Source: Budvicia diplopodorum
GTDB taxonomy: Bacteria; Pseudomonadota; Gammaproteobacteria; Enterobacterales; Enterobacteriaceae
Reading direction: 5' to 3'
Length of the DNA: 64,000 bases
Assembly (NCBI RefSeq): GCF_009800925.1
Contig: NZ_WOYF01000014.1
Span: 1-64,000, forward strand
Positions within the stretch are counted from its first letter, which is position 1; each line of letters starts with the position of its first letter. Below the pieces are notes generated by a model. It made no database searches. It saw only the letters and a program-made list of their open reading frames with translations, and was not told the DNA's origin. The position numbers and the translations under genes were made by a program. Positions 41,592 through 51,938 of the stretch are shown here, in pieces.

Positions 41592-41600
41592 CCTTCTGGA

Positions 41601-42317
41601 TTATTGAGCCAGCGCTGCTTTTTGAGCCTCAATAATAGAATCAATTCCCACTCGGGCTAGATCCAACAGAACCAGTAACTCTTCATGGCTGAACGGTTCA
41701 CCTTCTGCGGTGCCCTGCACTTCAATCATTCGGCCATCATCAGTCATGACCACGTTCATATCGGTTTCAGCCGCGGAGTCTTCAACATATTCCAGATCGC
41801 ACAGCGCTTCACCGCCAACAATGCCTACGGAAACCGCTGCAACCATGCCCTTCATCGGATTTTTCTTTAACTTTCCGCTGGCCACTAATGCGTTTAATGC
41901 ATCGGCCAGAGCCACACAGGCGCCGGTGATAGAGGCGGTGCGGGTGCCACCGTCGGCCTGTAATACGTCGCAGTCGAGGGTAATGGTGAATTCGCCTAAT
42001 TGCTTAAGGTCTACCGCAGCGCGCAGTGAACGGGCAATCAGACGTTGAATTTCTAGGGTACGGCCCCCCTGCTTACCTTTCGCCGCTTCACGCGGGTTAC
42101 GGGTGTGAGTAGAGCGCGGAAGCATGCCGTATTCGGCGGTGATCCAGCCTTGTCCCTGCCCCTTTAAAAAGCGTGGAACGCCTTCTTCAATGGTCGCGGT
42201 ACATAATACTTTGGTTGCGCCAAACTCAACCAGAACGGAGCCTTCCGCATGTTTTGTGTAGCTGCGGGTCAGGGTAATCGGGCGTACTTGTTGAGCACTT
42301 CGGCCTTCTGGACGCAT
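41601..42317 (-). CDS. rph: ribonuclease PH
   Basis: Phosphorolytic 3'-to-5' exonuclease that trims tRNA 3' ends. The 238 residues are full length, with [22 protein letters not shown] at the start, the phosphate-binding TRTASITGA segment and the [23 protein letters not shown] block. Unlike the frameshifted rph of E. coli K-12, this copy is intact to the C terminus. It is followed by pyrE on the same strand and divergent from yicC, with a lipoprotein gene inserted upstream. Confidence 0.97.
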   Translation of the reverse strand: MRPEGRSAQQVRPITLTRSYTKHAEGSVLVEFGATKVLCTATIEEGVPRFLKGQGQGWITAEYGMLPRSTHTRNPREAAKGKQGGRTLEIQRLIARSLRAAVDLKQLGEFTITLDCDVLQADGGTRTASITGACVALADALNALVASGKLKKNPMKGMVAAVSVGIVGGEALCDLEYVEDSAAETDMNVVMTDDGRMIEVQGTAEGEPFSHEELLVLLDLARVGIDSIIEAQKAALAQ

Positions 42318-42411
42318 GCAATAATTCTCCGCTGGTTATTTTTAAGAAATGCGCTTATAGCCAAAGTAATTGGGTAACTTCAAGTACCAAGGGTATCGCG
42401 TTGTGCCGCGC

Positions 42412-42440
42412 ATTATACTGACTTAGTCGCGTTATGCCTA
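42412..42440 (-). promoter_or_regulatory. candidate rph promoter
   Basis: A minus-strand TATAAT (42412-42417) with a GCGCGG discriminator lies 95 bases upstream of rph. The -35 region (TAGGCA-like at about 42435-42440) is weak. The 248-base gap between rph and the lipoprotein gene shows no other feature. Confidence 0.4.
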
Positions 42441-42565
42441 TCTCGGGTTGGCGGATGTTAACCGATTCGATGTAATCAGAGGAAAATAGAGAAGTACTGG
42501 CTGAGGGGAGACAATCGCTGATTGATGACTACCGGCCCGCAGGCCAGCAGTCAGTTTTTATTTAG

Positions 42566-42943
42566 CTATTTAGATGGAGTCGCAGCGTCAGCTGTCGCTA
42601 CGGGCGCAGTTGAACTAGAAGGTTGTAAAATGACATATTTAAAAACAAACCGAGGGTACTTAGTCTGTAAGCTAGCTCGCGCATCCTGTGACGTCATTTT
42701 TCTAGCCAGAACTTGTTGTTTATACTGGTTTGCAGTAGCCATAATATTAATTGTCCCGTTACCGCGACTCACTTTAGTATCGGCACTAACCAGAGCGTTC
42801 ATGCAGTCTACATAGGCAACATAAGCATCAGGAGCCTGATTCATTGCATCACACGAATTATGATAGTCCTTCAAAATTGACGTTTTAGATGAACATCCCG
42901 CCATTAACAACGCAGCCAAAACCAGAAGAGAAATCTTTTTCAT
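42566..42943 (-). CDS. orphan lipoprotein of unknown function
   Basis: A 125-residue protein with a lipoprotein signal peptide: MKKISLLVLAALLMAG followed by Cys17 (lipobox LMAGC). Ser18 and Ser19 follow, so outer-membrane sorting is expected. The mature part has two further cysteines (around 33 and 47) that could form a periplasmic disulfide, a short helical centre, and an Ala/Thr/Ser-rich tail. I recognise no family. It sits between rph and yicC, which adjoin in E. coli, so it is an insertion. Confidence 0.75.
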   Translation of the reverse strand: MKKISLLVLAALLMAGCSSKTSILKDYHNSCDAMNQAPDAYVAYVDCMNALVSADTKVSRGNGTINIMATANQYKQQVLARKMTSQDARASLQTKYPRFVFKYVILQPSSSTAPVATADAATPSK

Positions 42944-43217
42944 CAGTAATCCTTTGTACCAAAAAAAACATAAAAAAATTTTATTTTATAATTAGTTAAC
43001 ATCAAAATTCACAACATCAAAAACAGCGTTTTTGTTTGCGGAAGTCATCATTACCCATCGAGATAAAACTCGCAATTAGTTCGACGCTTTTCGCTGAAAA
43101 TAACTCAGATAAATAAATCACAATATGATGAATCAATCAGTGATAGCCTGTTACGTGATTGGTAGATTTGTCGCTCAAAGGTATAATCCTTTTTTCTCTG
43201 ATAACGGGTACCCGATT

Positions 43218-44081
43218 ATGATCCGCAGTATGACAGCTTATGCACGCCATGAAATTAAAGGCGAATGGGGTAGCGCAGCGTGGGAACTTCGTTCCGTAAA
43301 CCAGCGTTATTTAGAAACTTACATCCGCCTGCCTGAGCAATTTCGTAGTCTGGAGCCCGTTATACGTGAACGTATCCGTACGCGTTTAACCCGCGGTAAA
43401 ATCGAATGTAACCTGCGTTTTGATCTCGATCCGTCAATGCAAACCGACCTGATGCTGAATAAGGAGCTGGCTATTCAGCTGGTTCAGGCCGCTAACTGGG
43501 TAAAAATGCAAAGCGACGAAGGCGAAATCAATCCGGTTGAAATCTTGCGTTGGCCGGGGGTTATGTCGGCAAAAAGCCAAGATTTAGACGTAATCAGCAC
43601 CGAGCTGATGGCCTCGCTGGAAGTTGCTCTAGATGACTTCATCACCGCCCGTGAACGTGAAGGCTCAGCGCTGAAAGAGCTGATCGAACAGCGTTTAGAA
43701 GGCGTAAGCGCCGAAGTGATTAAAGTCCGCGCCCGTATGCCGGAAGTTCTGGTGTGGCAACGTGAAAGGCTGATGAGCAAGCTGGAAGACGCGCAGGTTC
43801 AGCTAGACAACAACCGCCTTGAACAAGAACTGGTGATGCTGGCCCAGCGCATTGACGTAGCCGAAGAGTTGGATCGCCTAGAAGCCCACGTGAAAGAGAC
43901 TTACGTTATTCTGAAAAAGCAGGAAGCCGTCGGCCGTCGGTTAGACTTTATGATGCAGGAATTTAACCGCGAATCGAATACGCTGGCGTCGAAGTCGATT
44001 AATTCCGAGATTACCACCTCGGCGATTGAGCTGAAGGTGCTGATTGAGCAGATGCGGGAACAGATTCAGAATATTGAGTAG
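43218..44081 (+). CDS. yicC: YicC family endoribonuclease-like protein
   Basis: The 287-residue protein has the YicC N-terminal domain (MIRSMTAYARHEIKGEW, LRSVNQRYLETYIRLPE) and the C-terminal DUF1732 block (DFMMQEFNRESNTLASKS). The frame is open from 43125, but ATG 43218 matches the E. coli start and length exactly. In E. coli YicC has been linked to sRNA turnover as an endoribonuclease. It is divergent from rph with a lipoprotein gene in between and is closed by a terminator. Confidence 0.95.
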   Translation: MIRSMTAYARHEIKGEWGSAAWELRSVNQRYLETYIRLPEQFRSLEPVIRERIRTRLTRGKIECNLRFDLDPSMQTDLMLNKELAIQLVQAANWVKMQSDEGEINPVEILRWPGVMSAKSQDLDVISTELMASLEVALDDFITAREREGSALKELIEQRLEGVSAEVIKVRARMPEVLVWQRERLMSKLEDAQVQLDNNRLEQELVMLAQRIDVAEELDRLEAHVKETYVILKKQEAVGRRLDFMMQEFNRESNTLASKSINSEITTSAIELKVLIEQMREQIQNIE

Positions 44082-44120
44082 CTTCACATAGCGCTTCACT
44101 CAATTGTATTGAACCAGAAT

Positions 44121-44144
44121 GCCAGCTGATTAGCTGGCTTTTTT
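44121..44144 (+). terminator. Rho-independent terminator after yicC
   Basis: GCCAGCT (44121-44127) pairs with AGCTGGC (44132-44138) around GATT and is followed by six T. Confidence 0.85.
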
Positions 44145-44273
44145 AATGCTGTAGGGTTCTATTTAATTTCAGCAAATCGCAATGAATCCAATAAACCAAA
44201 AACAAAAAGCCCGCATCTCTACAGACTTTTTATCATTGATAATTCATTGAGAATGATGAAATCCAGCGCGCTT

Positions 44274-44435
44274 CTAAAGGTTTCTTCTCCCGGTAAACAG
44301 GCTGATAATAAACACGATAATCCCGACAACAAACACTATCTTAGCCGCTGTAGCAGCTGTACCTGCCAACGCGCCGAAACCTAATGCGGCAGCAATCAGA
44401 GCGACGACCAGAAAAATAATTCCCCAACGAAACAT
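44274..44435 (-). CDS. small DUF1328 membrane protein (YtjA-like)
   Basis: A 53-residue reading frame on the minus strand begins [20 protein letters not shown] and continues with [17 protein letters not shown], ending TGRRNL. This is the DUF1328 family, E. coli YtjA, two short membrane segments separated by a small-residue turn. It has a GGGG-containing upstream sequence (GGGGTTTGTT). Function is unknown. It is easily missed because of its size. Confidence 0.9.
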   Translation of the reverse strand: MFRWGIIFLVVALIAAALGFGALAGTAATAAKIVFVVGIIVFIISLFTGRRNL

Positions 44436-45073
44436 AACAAACCCCTTACTTTATTTAGAAAGTTGAGATTGATTTGGCTAACCAGCTGTTATTTCTAAGC
44501 CAATCGTCTGACGCAAAAAATATCTATCGATTACTATGGATATGTAAGTGGATACCACATGGGTAATTATAGTTCATCAGCAGAAACGTGATGAAAAAAT
44601 CAAATAGCCAGACTAACCATCTGAAAATATAAAAATAATTTATAATTTGAGTGTGATGAATGGGTAGGCTAAGGGTCATCTGCGGCAATAAGAAGACGAG
44701 ATCAATTCGGTTGAAAGTTACGGCATCATCCCACAGCAAAATCAATATGGAGTGGCAACATTATCGTCCCTTGTCATTCTCTGTAATTGTATATGTTTAA
44801 AATTCTCGTTTTTATGTACACGTGTTTGAAATATGTCGATGCGCTAAACATATCTCCCAAACTCTAGATAAAAACATGGCAGCCAAAATCCCCCAGATTG
44901 AATTTGAATAAAAATCCTAAATAATCAATTTAATATGCAAAACTCTCAACTATCACTGTCACAAACCGTCACAATTATGCTAATAATCTAGGGCAATTAT
45001 AAAACTGCCACTCGCCTCACCGGGTGGCTGACTATTTTAACGTCTGGGTAGTTTTTGAAATCATGGAGAACGT
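44436..45073. other. AT-rich intergenic region between the DUF1328 gene and the zinc deacylase gene
   Basis: About 640 bases with no supported gene. A 73-residue minus-strand frame (44524-44745) has no ribosome site and atypical composition. A small direct repeat of GTCACA appears at 44958-44972 (TGTCACAAACCGTCACA). The promoter of the downstream gene must lie near 44980-45050; TCATGGAGAACGT gives its ribosome site. Confidence 0.5.
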
Positions 45074-46171
45074 ATGCAGTATCTTTCATTAGCAGTAGGT
45101 TTAGGGTTGGGTCTGACCGGTTTAAGCGCGCAGGCAGCAACCGAGTACACCGGCGATAAAGTTCAAGGCATTCAGGTTATTTCTAAGCTCGACGTTTCCG
45201 ATTTAGCGGTAGGCCAGCATCGTTTTATGGTTGAAACCGTAGAAACCGGAACCGGGCAGCGTTGGTATGTACCCGTCATGGTGGCGAAAGGCGCTGCGGA
45301 TGGCAAAAAAGTACTGCTACAGGCTGGCGTTCACGGTGATGAACTCAACGGCGTACGGGTTGTTCAGCAAGTGATGGCGCAGCTTAAGCCAGCCAAAATG
45401 AAAGGTACGGTCATTGGCGTAATCGGCCCTAACCGTTCAGGTATCGAGCGCGTTTCCCGTACTTGGGCGATCTCCACCAGCGGCGGCGAATACGTTGACT
45501 ACAACCGCGTTCAGCCGGGCAAAGAGTTTGGTACTGCCCCGCAGCGTCAGGCCTGGCTGATGTGGAATAATGTGTATAAAGGCAACGTCGATGTGGCGAT
45601 TGATTACCACACCCAGTCAACCGGCGCGGCTTACCCGCTGTTTATTTATGCTGACTACCGTAATCCGGAAGTTCCGACTATCGCCGAGCTGTTCCCGGCC
45701 GACCAAATTAAGAAAGACCCCGGTGAGCCTGGCTCTGTAGAGACCACCTTCATTGAAAGCGGCATTCCGGCCATTACCGTAGAAGTCGGTACACCTCGCC
45801 TCTATGAGAACGACATGATTACCCGCGGTATTCGTGGCGCACAAAACGTGTTGATTCACTATAAAGTCATTGATGGCAAAATTGAGGATACGGCCCAGTC
45901 GAGAAAAACCTATATCGGCAACGAAATGACCTCTATCGGCGCAAAAACCGGTGGATTTGCCGAAATACTGGTAAAAATCGGTGATGACGTGAAAAAAGGG
46001 CAGAAAGTTGCTATTCAGCGTAATGCCTTTGGCGATGTGGTTGCGGAATACACCAGCGATAAAGACGGCAAAGTACTGTCGATTGGCACAGACGTAACGC
46101 GTGAACCACGCGCTCTATTGGTACGGTTACTGAGCATTAATCCAGCAGAAAGCTGTAACAAAGGCTGCTAA
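45074..46171 (+). CDS. exported succinylglutamate desuccinylase/aspartoacylase-family protein
   Basis: Zinc deacylase or carboxypeptidase of the M14-related AstE/AspA family, 365 residues. A signal peptide (about 1-21, cut after AQA) predicts a periplasmic protein. The zinc motif HGDELNG gives His87 and Glu90, IDYHTQS the third ligand His179, and ITVEVGTPR the catalytic Glu237. The last third (about 290-365) resembles a lipoyl-like beta-sandwich seen in the family. Its substrate is unknown; an amidated or acylated envelope compound is possible. It stands alone, not in an ast operon. Confidence 0.82.
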   Translation: MQYLSLAVGLGLGLTGLSAQAATEYTGDKVQGIQVISKLDVSDLAVGQHRFMVETVETGTGQRWYVPVMVAKGAADGKKVLLQAGVHGDELNGVRVVQQVMAQLKPAKMKGTVIGVIGPNRSGIERVSRTWAISTSGGEYVDYNRVQPGKEFGTAPQRQAWLMWNNVYKGNVDVAIDYHTQSTGAAYPLFIYADYRNPEVPTIAELFPADQIKKDPGEPGSVETTFIESGIPAITVEVGTPRLYENDMITRGIRGAQNVLIHYKVIDGKIEDTAQSRKTYIGNEMTSIGAKTGGFAEILVKIGDDVKKGQKVAIQRNAFGDVVAEYTSDKDGKVLSIGTDVTREPRALLVRLLSINPAESCNKGC

Positions 46172-46426
46172 TTTTAGAAAGCCCGTCTTAGTGTAAACGG
46201 CCCAACGTTATGGGGTTCAGTTCATTAGCACGGGCTTTAATCACTCCTTCTTCCCCAAGCTCTCTGGCTCAGAAAATACCGATATAGTTGGTTCACACAA
46301 AATTCACAATGAAATAATAGAATTAGCCATTATCAAGCGGTGGCCAGCGCTCTTAATACTATTGATAAAACGCATCAGCCTTCTACCGTAGCCCTGAAGA
46401 GACAATGATAAGAAGGATCTTAGATC
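46172..46426. other. intergenic region
   Basis: AAAGCCCGT (near 46178) and ACGGGCTTT (near 46228) could pair over a loop of about 40 bases as a loose terminator. Otherwise only promoter-like AT-rich sequence is seen before the next gene, which has AAGAAGGATC as its ribosome site. Confidence 0.4.
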
Positions 46427-47296
46427 ATGGTGAACCCCAGCTACTATGCTGCTTTAGTGCTCAGCCCGCTGCTATTTTTTACCTCCGCAAAGCTACTGTC
46501 TAAAATAAAATCCCGCTCAGGAAAACGCCGCTATATCGCGATAACCTTTATGATGGCACTCATTAGCCTATCTATTCCGGCGGCCTACCTCTCAGACGCT
46601 ATAGGAGAACATCCGGGCTATGCGCAGTTCAGGGTTCTGGCTTACAGCGAGCTGTTAGTGTGTTTGTCCGCACCCTTTGTCGGCGTAGTTGGCGTAGGGA
46701 TAGCGTCTGTTTTACTTAAAGCCAGCGGAAAACGATGGTTAAAGCGCGGTATCTATCTGTTCTGCCTGTTCACGGTGCTTGGTTATACCAGTCTGCCTTT
46801 CGTCAAACAGTTGGCCAAGCCAAGGCCTTTTTATCCAAATGCCGCTACTATCGGCAACAGATGGATAGACGGCATCGCGCTACAAACCACGCCTTCAACC
46901 TGTGGGCCCGCATCGCTGGCAACAATATTAGCCCGCTATGGCAGCGGTGAGACCGAAGCCAACATAGCCGAACAGGCTTATTCGTCGTCCAGAGGCACAG
47001 AAAATTGGTATTTAGCCCGCTACGCGGCAAAACTTGGCTATCGGTATCACTTTCTGACCGAGCTCAATCTCGCAAAAGTACCAACCCCTTCAATCATTGG
47101 CGTTAACGTTAAAAGAATTAACCGCGCGGGAAAACCTAGCCGGGCGGGCCACTTTATTACCCTACTCGATAGCCACGACGGATATTACCTGATTGCCGAT
47201 TCACTCAGTGGTTTACACCGGCTGACGGCGGAACAGTTTGATCGGAAATACTATTACCGCGGTTTTGTTCTCCATATCAGTAAGGCTGACGAATAG
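46427..47296 (+). CDS. membrane protein with C39-like peptidase domain
   Basis: A 289-residue protein with four predicted membrane segments (about 8-24, 37-57, 71-97 and 107-126) followed by a soluble papain-like C39 domain (145-285). The catalytic residues are visible: Cys159 in TTPSTCGPASLA, His242 in RAGHFITLLD and Asp258 in YLIADSLSG. Unlike bacteriocin ABC transporters it has no ATPase domain, and no bacteriocin-like gene is adjacent. The target and side of the membrane are unknown. mltB starts 132 bases downstream. The role is uncertain. Confidence 0.75.
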   Translation: MVNPSYYAALVLSPLLFFTSAKLLSKIKSRSGKRRYIAITFMMALISLSIPAAYLSDAIGEHPGYAQFRVLAYSELLVCLSAPFVGVVGVGIASVLLKASGKRWLKRGIYLFCLFTVLGYTSLPFVKQLAKPRPFYPNAATIGNRWIDGIALQTTPSTCGPASLATILARYGSGETEANIAEQAYSSSRGTENWYLARYAAKLGYRYHFLTELNLAKVPTPSIIGVNVKRINRAGKPSRAGHFITLLDSHDGYYLIADSLSGLHRLTAEQFDRKYYYRGFVLHISKADE

Positions 47297-47428
47297 AAAA
47301 TATCGCGCTAACTTCGCATTAAGGGCAAACGTACGCTCACAGACAGAAAACATATTCCTGTTTGTTCCCACTGGACAATGAATTACCATAACGGCCAATC
47401 TTTTCCCATTTGGCTATATGGATATCCA

Positions 47429-48520
47429 ATGCGTTATTTGGCTGCTATTTTACCCGCGATTCTGTTACTGACTGCCTGTAGCAGCGATCCGCAATCGTCC
47501 TCGACAACTGCTCAAAGCTCACCGAAAGGCGGATTTAGGCTTGAACAGGAACATGCTATTCATCCGTTAAGCGGTGACTTTGCGTCTAATCAGTCAACCG
47601 AAGCCTTTATCGACAAAATGGTCAAGGTACATGGATTTGACCGCCAGCAGTTACACGACGTATTGGGCCAGACTAAACGCCTCGACTGGGTCATTGGGCT
47701 GATGGACAAGCAGGGGCCATCAACCACCCCCGCACCTCCCGGCTATGTCCCAAAGCCTAACGGAGCTTGGATCCGTTATAGCAACAAGTTCATCACCCCA
47801 ACCAATATTCCAAAGGGCGTCGCTTTCTGGAATGAGCATGAAGCAGCCCTACAGCGTGCCTCGAAAGAGTACGGCGTTCCACCTGAAATTATCGTTGGCA
47901 TTATCGGCGTAGAAACCGGCTGGGGCCGCAATATGGGCAAAACTCGGATTATCGATGCGCTGGCTACCCTATCGTTCGCCTACCCTCGCCGTGCTGAATA
48001 CTTCACCAGCGAACTGGAAACCTTCCTGCTGATGGCCCGTACTGAAGGCAACGACCCGCTGTCTTTACGCGGTTCCTACGCGGGAGCCATGGGCTACGGC
48101 CAGTTTATGCCGTCATCGTTTAAACAATATGCGATAGATTTCGACGGTAACGGCCATACTAATCTGTGGGATCCGGTTGACGCTATCGGCAGCGTTGCCA
48201 ACTACTTTCACGCCCACGGCTGGGAAAAAGGCGCACCGGTTGCCATACTGGCAAGCGGTCAAGCACCGCTAATGGATAACGGCTTTAAGACCAAATATCC
48301 AATATCTGTACTGGCTTCCGCCGGATTAAAACCGCTCGGCTCGCTCGGTGGTCATACCGAAGCCAGCCTACTGCGCCTTGATATGGGCACCAGTTACCAA
48401 TATTGGTATGGCCTGCCTAACTTCTACACCATAACCCGCTATAACCACAGCACGCACTATGCGATGGCGATCTGGCAGTTGGGTGAAGCCGTAGGAAAAG
48501 CGCGGCTTCAGGCGAAATAG
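47429..48520 (+). CDS. mltB: membrane-bound lytic murein transglycosylase B MltB
   Basis: Outer-membrane lipoprotein that cleaves glycan strands with formation of 1,6-anhydromuramic ends. From ATG 47429 it has 363 residues: signal with lipobox LLLTACSS, the catalytic Glu in IVGIIGVETGWGRNMG, and the SLT family 3 block SYAGAMGYGQFMPSSFK followed by FDGNGHTNLWDP. The frame is open 51 bases further upstream, but those residues would precede the signal peptide. Sequence and length match MltB of E. coli (361), which lies elsewhere in that genome. Confidence 0.92.
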   Translation: MRYLAAILPAILLLTACSSDPQSSSTTAQSSPKGGFRLEQEHAIHPLSGDFASNQSTEAFIDKMVKVHGFDRQQLHDVLGQTKRLDWVIGLMDKQGPSTTPAPPGYVPKPNGAWIRYSNKFITPTNIPKGVAFWNEHEAALQRASKEYGVPPEIIVGIIGVETGWGRNMGKTRIIDALATLSFAYPRRAEYFTSELETFLLMARTEGNDPLSLRGSYAGAMGYGQFMPSSFKQYAIDFDGNGHTNLWDPVDAIGSVANYFHAHGWEKGAPVAILASGQAPLMDNGFKTKYPISVLASAGLKPLGSLGGHTEASLLRLDMGTSYQYWYGLPNFYTITRYNHSTHYAMAIWQLGEAVGKARLQAK

Positions 48521-48539
48521 GCTGCGTGATACATGATGC

Positions 48540-48566
48540 AAAAGGGCCGCTACTGCGGCCCTTTTG
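48540..48566 (+). terminator. Rho-independent terminator after mltB
   Basis: AAAAGGGCCGC (48540-48550) pairs with GCGGCCCTTTT (48555-48565). Copy C of the repeat family begins immediately after. Confidence 0.8.
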
Positions 48567-48657
48567 GCAAAGTCATTTAATTATATTGCAGCATACGTTT
48601 CATCCGCATAATAACGTCGGAATATGAACATTTTCTAACGGCTGAAGTCTGCGTGTT
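48566..48657 (+). repeat. palindromic-repeat family, copy C (single arm)
   Basis: GGCAAAGTCATTTAATTATA, then ACGTTTCATCCGCATAATAA, CGTCGGAATATGAACATTTT and CTAACGGCTGAAGTCTGCG follow the arm of the element at 21795 in order and spacing. The opposite arm is lost. It sits directly after the mltB terminator and accounts for the first third of the 351-base gap to the next gene; the remainder shows nothing recognisable. Confidence 0.65.
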
Positions 48658-48871
48658 TATCTATCCCTACCCTACTCGTTCATGCGTAACGCCGGTTAAA
48701 ACCAGATGAATCCACAAATAACATCCTGATAGCCAAGGTTGAAACTTGTCATAAAAATGGTCCCTCCATCACTAAAATCCCGCCATGCCGAGCGTATTAT
48801 TAAATATCCCCATAGCCTAATTAATAACGCAACTCTCGCGCGTAAGGTATTAGCATAGAGAAGTTAACCTA

Positions 48872-49336
48872 ATGAATATATTTGAAAAATTGAACGCAAT
48901 GCTCTCATCCGACGAAAACGAATATTACGAAAATGACTATTTTCTGGATGCTGAACGGCAAATAGCGCGGCTATCTGAAAACAACCTTCCCCGGTTACTT
49001 GCTGCGTGGCAAAATCAAAACACGGAGTGGTGGAACCGCTTTGCGCAGTCTTCGACCCATATTCCGCAGCCCGTTCTACGCCAGTTGCTGATGGGCACAA
49101 TAACGGCACCAACTACATCGCATAAAAATAAAATCATACTATCTTTATTGAACCGACTACCGCACGAAACTGACGGTTCAGAGCTGTCTCACACGTTAGT
49201 GAATTACGCAGCAAAACTTTGGCGCGCCGAACCGGGGCTTCGTTTACAAATTCAGATGAGTACATGGCACTGCGGCCTTTCACCCCGGCTGTTAGAAAAA
49301 CTGGGGTTTGGCTCATGGCATGAAGCAGGCCTGTGA
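48872..49336 (+). CDS. hypothetical protein, 154 residues
   Basis: I do not recognise this protein. It is predicted soluble with no signal or membrane segment, Trp-rich (four or more Trp in WQNQNTEWWNRF and later), and mostly helical, starting with an acidic/aromatic patch SSDENEYYENDYF. GAGAAG about 11 bases before ATG 48872 may serve as a ribosome site. The composition is ordinary for the region, the frame is intact and it precedes a hexapeptide acyltransferase by 60 bases, so cotranscription is possible. Confidence 0.6.
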   Translation: MNIFEKLNAMLSSDENEYYENDYFLDAERQIARLSENNLPRLLAAWQNQNTEWWNRFAQSSTHIPQPVLRQLLMGTITAPTTSHKNKIILSLLNRLPHETDGSELSHTLVNYAAKLWRAEPGLRLQIQMSTWHCGLSPRLLEKLGFGSWHEAGL

Positions 49337-49396
49337 TAACGTTTCACGATACGAAAAATCAGTAATAGGCTGAAGGTTAAAAATAAAGGCGTTAAT

Positions 49397-49876
49397 ATGA
49401 GTCACTCACCGGTTATCAAAACCTCTGGAATCGATAATGTCAGCTTCGGCACCAACGTTACCGTTGTTCAGCCAGTTAATATCTATGGCAGCTTTATTGG
49501 AGATGATGCCTTTATCGGTCCCTTTGTTGAAATACAAAAAAATACCCACATCGGTCAACGTACTAAAATTCAGTCCCATAGCTTTTTGTGTGAATACACC
49601 ACTATCGGTAACGACTGCTTTATCGGTCACGGCGTGATGTTTGCCAACGATATGTTTAGAAACGGTAAGCCAGACGCCCGGCCGGAATCATGGGCCCGTA
49701 TTACTATTGGAAATAGCGTATCCATTGGTTCGAATGCCACAATTCTTGCCGTTAGTATTTGCAACAACGTGGTTATCGGCGCTGGTTCAGTCGTCACCAA
49801 AAACATTTCCGCACCCGGTATCTATGCCGGAAATCCGGCCAGATTGCTACGGCATCTGCCCCATGACGCCGCCTGA
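49397..49876 (+). CDS. hexapeptide-repeat acyltransferase
   Basis: Left-handed beta-helix protein of 159 residues built from imperfect hexapeptides (IGDDAFIGPFVEIQ, IGQRTKIQSHSF, IGNDCFIGHGVMF, IGNSVSIGSNATI, VIGAGSVVTKNI) and ending with the AGNPARLLRH motif of the O-acetyl/N-acetyltransferase LbH family. The loop with His near residue 79 (FIGHGVMFANDMF) supplies the probable catalytic base. Acceptor unknown; sugar-nucleotide or surface glycan acetylation is typical. It is convergent with ligB. Confidence 0.82.
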   Translation: MSHSPVIKTSGIDNVSFGTNVTVVQPVNIYGSFIGDDAFIGPFVEIQKNTHIGQRTKIQSHSFLCEYTTIGNDCFIGHGVMFANDMFRNGKPDARPESWARITIGNSVSIGSNATILAVSICNNVVIGAGSVVTKNISAPGIYAGNPARLLRHLPHDAA

Positions 49877-49925
49877 CCTAGGCGTAATTTGCGATATCCA
49901 AGCCGCGGATTATCATGCCGAACGG

Positions 49926-51833
<1,908 letters not shown>

Positions 51834-51938
51834 TTATTGTGTGACGATGCTTTATGCTTCGCCGCAGCGGTGTATACTATACAGGGATTTTGCACGCTTC
51901 TATTTTAGACAATTCACCAACAACAAACAGACACAATA

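Noticed and set aside
42522-42815. A 97-codon plus-strand frame overlapping the orphan lipoprotein
   Set aside because: The minus-strand frame has a clear signal peptide, lipobox and normal composition, so this one is the shadow.
44524-44745. A 73-codon open frame on the minus strand upstream of the exported zinc deacylase gene
   Set aside because: It lies in AT-rich sequence, has no ribosome site, a composition of scattered aromatic and Ile residues, and no recognisable motif; it is most likely chance.
44952-44976. A CRP site near the repeated GTCACA upstream of the zinc deacylase gene
   Set aside because: The spacing and orientation do not fit TGTGA-N6-TCACA; it is a direct and not an inverted repeat.
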